From Meiothermus sp. (GTDB lineage Bacteria > Deinococcota > Deinococci > Deinococcales > Thermaceae): a stretch of DNA of 64,000 nt. The stretch is taken from assembly GCA_026004095.1 (NCBI GenBank), contig BPIL01000001.1, forward strand, positions 124,001-188,000. The letters run 5' to 3'. The position numbers were made by a program, and so were the translations under genes. The number at the start of each line of letters is the position of its first letter. Position 1 is the first letter of the stretch. This document shows positions 61,870-64,000 of this stretch, in pieces. The notes under the pieces were generated by a model that was not told where the DNA came from, ran no database searches, and saw only the letters and a program-made list of their open reading frames with translations.

Positions 61870-62190
61870 ATGAAGGCCATCAAGCTGTTTCAGGGGTATC
61901 TGTGGCACCCCAGAGAACTTTCCTTTGACCCCCGCGAGGCGATTCCCCGCCAACTGGGAGAGGTGCACGTGCTGATTGACAAAGTGCGGGCCCCCATGAC
62001 CTTTTTCGAGGACGGCACCCCCACCGAGACCCAGCAGTTCTATCAGGTGACCCTGCTGGTGCGCACCGAGCAGGAGCCACAAGACCTGAAGCCGCTGGCG
62101 CTGTGGGTAAGCCAGGCGCTAAAGCCCTACCTCGAGGCCACCCCCAAGGAGGTGGGCTGGCAACTGCTGGAAGACCTGCGGCAGGTCTGA
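61870..62190 (+). CDS. Conserved hypothetical protein
   Basis: A 106-residue soluble protein beginning MKAIKLFQGYLWHPRELSFD. A central beta-like part (FYQVTLLVRTEQ) is followed by a C-terminal helix. No recognisable family, signal peptide or membrane segment. Start at the ATG at 61870; a GTG three codons upstream is also possible, and a longer frame from 61750 overlaps alr. It is convergent with a GNAT gene five bases away. Confidence 0.72.
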   Translation: MKAIKLFQGYLWHPRELSFDPREAIPRQLGEVHVLIDKVRAPMTFFEDGTPTETQQFYQVTLLVRTEQEPQDLKPLALWVSQALKPYLEATPKEVGWQLLEDLRQV

Positions 62191-62195
62191 GCTGG

Positions 62196-62771
62196 CTAGC
62201 GATACAGCCGGGCCTCGAGCGCTTTTTTCACCTGGGGCCACTCGTCGTCGATAATCGAGTACACCGCGGTGCTGCGAATGGTGCCATTGGGATAAATCTG
62301 ATCCTTACGCAAAATACCCTCAAAGGTAGCCCCTAGCTTCTCGATGGCCTTGCAGCTACGGGTGTTGCGCGCGTCGGCCCGAAACTGCACCCGGATGGCC
62401 TTCAGATCCTCGAAAGCCCTGCACAAAAGCAGGTACTTGCTCTCCGGGTTGGCATAGCCGCCCTGAAAAGGGGTAAAAATCCAGGTGGTGGTCTCTAAGC
62501 TGCGGTACTCCGGGTTGACCCGCACATAACCGGTGCGCCCGGCCACCTGGCCGCTGGCCTTGTCGACGATGGCCCAGTTAACCCGATCTCTGGCTGCAAG
62601 TAAGGTGCGGATGTAGTTTTGCATGGCTTCCAGGGAGGGCTCCCTGGGTGCGTTGCTCAGGTACTGTACCATCTCGGCGTCGAAGTGCTCGAGCAAAGCC
62701 GGTGCGTGCTCCAGGCCCAAAGGCTCCAGCCGGATATAACGACCCTCCAGGGTTGGGCTATCGTGCCACAT
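62196..62771 (-). CDS. GNAT-family N-acetyltransferase (RimJ/RimL-like)
   Basis: A 191-residue acetyltransferase. LEGRYIRLEPLGLEHAPALLEHF (about 8-30) opens the fold; VAGRTGYVRVNPEYRS (about 72-87) and the acetyl-CoA region (IRVQFRADARNTRSCKAIEKLG; RNxxSxxAIEKLG) are the RimJ/RimL pattern. Target unknown: ribosomal protein or small amine. Start at 62771, MWHDSPTLEG. Divergent from the MogA-like gene. Confidence 0.88.
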   Translation of the reverse strand: MWHDSPTLEGRYIRLEPLGLEHAPALLEHFDAEMVQYLSNAPREPSLEAMQNYIRTLLAARDRVNWAIVDKASGQVAGRTGYVRVNPEYRSLETTTWIFTPFQGGYANPESKYLLLCRAFEDLKAIRVQFRADARNTRSCKAIEKLGATFEGILRKDQIYPNGTIRSTAVYSIIDDEWPQVKKALEARLYR

Positions 62772-62814
62772 ATAACCCAAAGCTAACACTTTTTTGCTCT
62801 AAACTTTGCACTAA

Positions 62815-63321
62815 ATGATTCGAGTCGGCATCCTAACCATTTCCGACCGCGAAGCCCGCGGGGAGATCGAAGACCACGCCTATGCGGCGTTGCGCGAGAG
62901 CCTGGCCTTGGGCCCCTACGAGATTGCCAATTACGAGATTATCCCCGATGAGCCGGCCCAGATTAAGCGGGTGCTGCGGCTATGGGCCGATCGCGACGGT
63001 TTGGACGTAATCTTGACGCTGGGCAGCATCCGCCTTAGCAACCGCGACCACGCCCCGGAGGCCACCCGGGAGATGCTGGAGAAAGAGGCGCCCGGAATTG
63101 CGGAGCTTATCCGCATGGAAACCTACAAGAAAAACCCTCTAGCAGCGCTATCCCGCGGGGTGGCGGGTGTGCGGGGCAAAACCCTGATTATCAACCTGCC
63201 GGGTGGGCCGCAGGGCAGCAAGGACTCCCTCGAGGTCATCCTGCCCCTCATTCCCGAGGCGGTGCAGCGCATCACAGGCCGCCCGGTGGCCCATCTAGCC
63301 AATGGCTTTTCCTTCGATTGA
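62815..63321 (+). CDS. MogA/MoaB-like molybdopterin adenylyltransferase with degenerate motif
   Basis: A 168-residue protein of the MogA fold, normally catalysing adenylation of molybdopterin. The start IRVGILTISDREARGEIEDH and the end GVAGVRGKTLIINLPGGPQGSKDSLE (about 119-144) are conserved. The ATP/substrate loop that is normally TTGGTG-x-x-x-RDxTPEAT is TLGSIRLSNRDHAPEAT here (about 71-87), with two glycines and the Thr lost, so enzyme activity is doubtful. TAAACT lies nine bases before the ATG. No other molybdenum-cofactor gene is in the window. Confidence 0.85.
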   Translation: MIRVGILTISDREARGEIEDHAYAALRESLALGPYEIANYEIIPDEPAQIKRVLRLWADRDGLDVILTLGSIRLSNRDHAPEATREMLEKEAPGIAELIRMETYKKNPLAALSRGVAGVRGKTLIINLPGGPQGSKDSLEVILPLIPEAVQRITGRPVAHLANGFSFD

Positions 63322-63449
63322 TCTTACCCCTGGGTTGACTGGGTATGTGCAAAGCCCGGATGAGCCACAAGAAGGCTGGGCCGCCCGGGCGCGGTCTGCG
63401 GGCGTGCGATGGATGCAGTTCCCGTCTTTGTTTTCCTGGCCCAACGGGA

Positions 63450-63455
63450 TAAAGT
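63450..63455 (+). promoter_or_regulatory. -10 box for a leaderless deoD transcript
   Basis: TAAAGT followed by six bases and the ATG. A weak TTTGTT lies 17 bp upstream (63427-63432). It is one of many such starts in the window. Confidence 0.6.
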
Positions 63456-63461
63456 ACAGGC

Positions 63462-64000
63462 ATGACGCCTCATATCTCTGCTGCACCTGGTGCTATTGCT
63501 GAAGCCATCCTGCTCCCCGGCGACCCCCTGCGAGCCAAGTACATCGCCGAAAACTTTCTGGAAAACCCGGTTTTATACAACCAGGTTCGCAACATGTTCG
63601 GTTACACCGGCACCTACAAGGGGAAGCGGGTGAGCGTGCAGGGCACCGGGATGGGCATCCCCTCGGCCAGCATCTACATCCACGAGCTGGTTCAGTTTTA
63701 CGGCTGCAAGACCCTGATTCGGGTGGGCACCGCCGGGGCCATCACCGAGCGCCTCAAGCTGCGCGATCTGGTGATTGCCCAGGCCGCCTGCACCGATTCT
63801 TCCATCAACAACCTGCGCTTTGCCGGCCAGAACTATGCGCCCATCGCCACCTTCGACCTGCTGCGCCGGGCCTACGAGCAGGCCCAGTCCAGGGGCATGC
63901 CGGTACACGTGGGCAACGTGCTTTCCACCGACACCTTCTACCACGACCAGCCCAACCCCTACCAGCTATGGGCCCAGTTTGGGGTGCTGGCGGTTGAGAT
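63462..64000 (+). CDS. deoD: Purine-nucleoside phosphorylase (DeoD type), 5' part
   Basis: The gene runs off the window edge; 179 codons are seen of about 235. It begins [20 protein letters not shown] and contains [17 protein letters not shown] (phosphate-binding GDP loop), [12 protein letters not shown] (Gly-rich phosphate site) and [21 protein letters not shown]. These define the hexameric DeoD family, which splits purine nucleosides with phosphate. With the nucleoside hydrolase, ribokinase and pur genes it adds to purine salvage. The frame is open to the last base. Confidence 0.95.
   Translation, partial: MTPHISAAPGAIAEAILLPGDPLRAKYIAENFLENPVLYNQVRNMFGYTGTYKGKRVSVQGTGMGIPSASIYIHELVQFYGCKTLIRVGTAGAITERLKLRDLVIAQAACTDSSINNLRFAGQNYAPIATFDLLRRAYEQAQSRGMPVHVGNVLSTDTFYHDQPNPYQLWAQFGVLAVE

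Overview
The window is a chromosomal segment of a GC-rich, fast-growing-type bacterial genome that most resembles the Thermaceae branch of Deinococcota, with Meiothermus the likeliest genus. This is inferred from protein flavour (TrmH, HisG short form, a UbiA-type prenyltransferase of the futalosine menaquinone kind), many start codons placed 6-10 nt after a TANNNT -10 box (leaderless mRNAs), and an extreme density of the palindrome CTCGAG. No database search was possible, so the genus is an inference.

Layout. 1-3.9 kb: a broken reductase-like gene, small SRPBCC and DUF2568 genes, a HAD phosphatase and the purine genes purN and purD. 3.9-8.7 kb (minus strand): suhB with a small zinc-ribbon gene, prmC, then the conserved rpmH-rnpA-yidD-yidC-jag block, with intrinsic terminators between rpmH and rnpA and between yidC and jag. 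8.9-16.4 kb (plus): a branched-chain-type (Liv) ABC transporter operon that includes an acyl-CoA ligase, then a DUF59/MIP18 gene. 17-20.2 kb: a MarR regulator and a DHA2 drug exporter with about 425 extra residues, made of 44-residue repeats and a coiled coil, between its last two membrane helices. 20.4-26.4 kb: accessory and decaying DNA: aldehyde dehydrogenase, M23 peptidase, HD-domain pseudogene, FAD oxidoreductase, a lipoprotein whose signal peptide is encoded by a 7-bp tandem repeat, an unknown protein, and an aminotransferase remnant. 26.4-31.5 kb (minus): peptide-type ABC transporter with amidohydrolase. 32-33.9 kb: DraG-type hydrolase and a DUF4160/DUF2442 pair. 33.9-38.5 kb (minus): ROK regulator and sugar ABC transporter without ATPase. 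38.5-49.8 kb: dtd, two degV genes, serA with a class V aminotransferase, SDR, UbiA, rhodanese, acryloyl-CoA-reductase-like enzyme, plsC, HU and others. 50-64 kb: pseudouridine synthase, divergent regulator/MFS exporter, hisG, aldo/keto reductase, quinone oxidoreductase, trmH, vanW, a nucleoside hydrolase-ribokinase-transglutaminase operon, alr, a MogA-like protein with a lost motif, and the start of deoD.

The genes fall into several working sets: purine synthesis and salvage (purN, purD, nucleoside hydrolase plus ribokinase, deoD), serine synthesis (serA plus aminotransferase), membrane-protein insertion (yidC, yidD, jag), and three solute importers. The most unusual items are the exporter with the large repeat insert, the lipoprotein whose reading frame depends on a 7-bp repeat, and a dispersed intergenic two-hairpin repeat present in three copies. 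No CRISPR array, rRNA, tRNA, insertion sequence or replication origin was seen.
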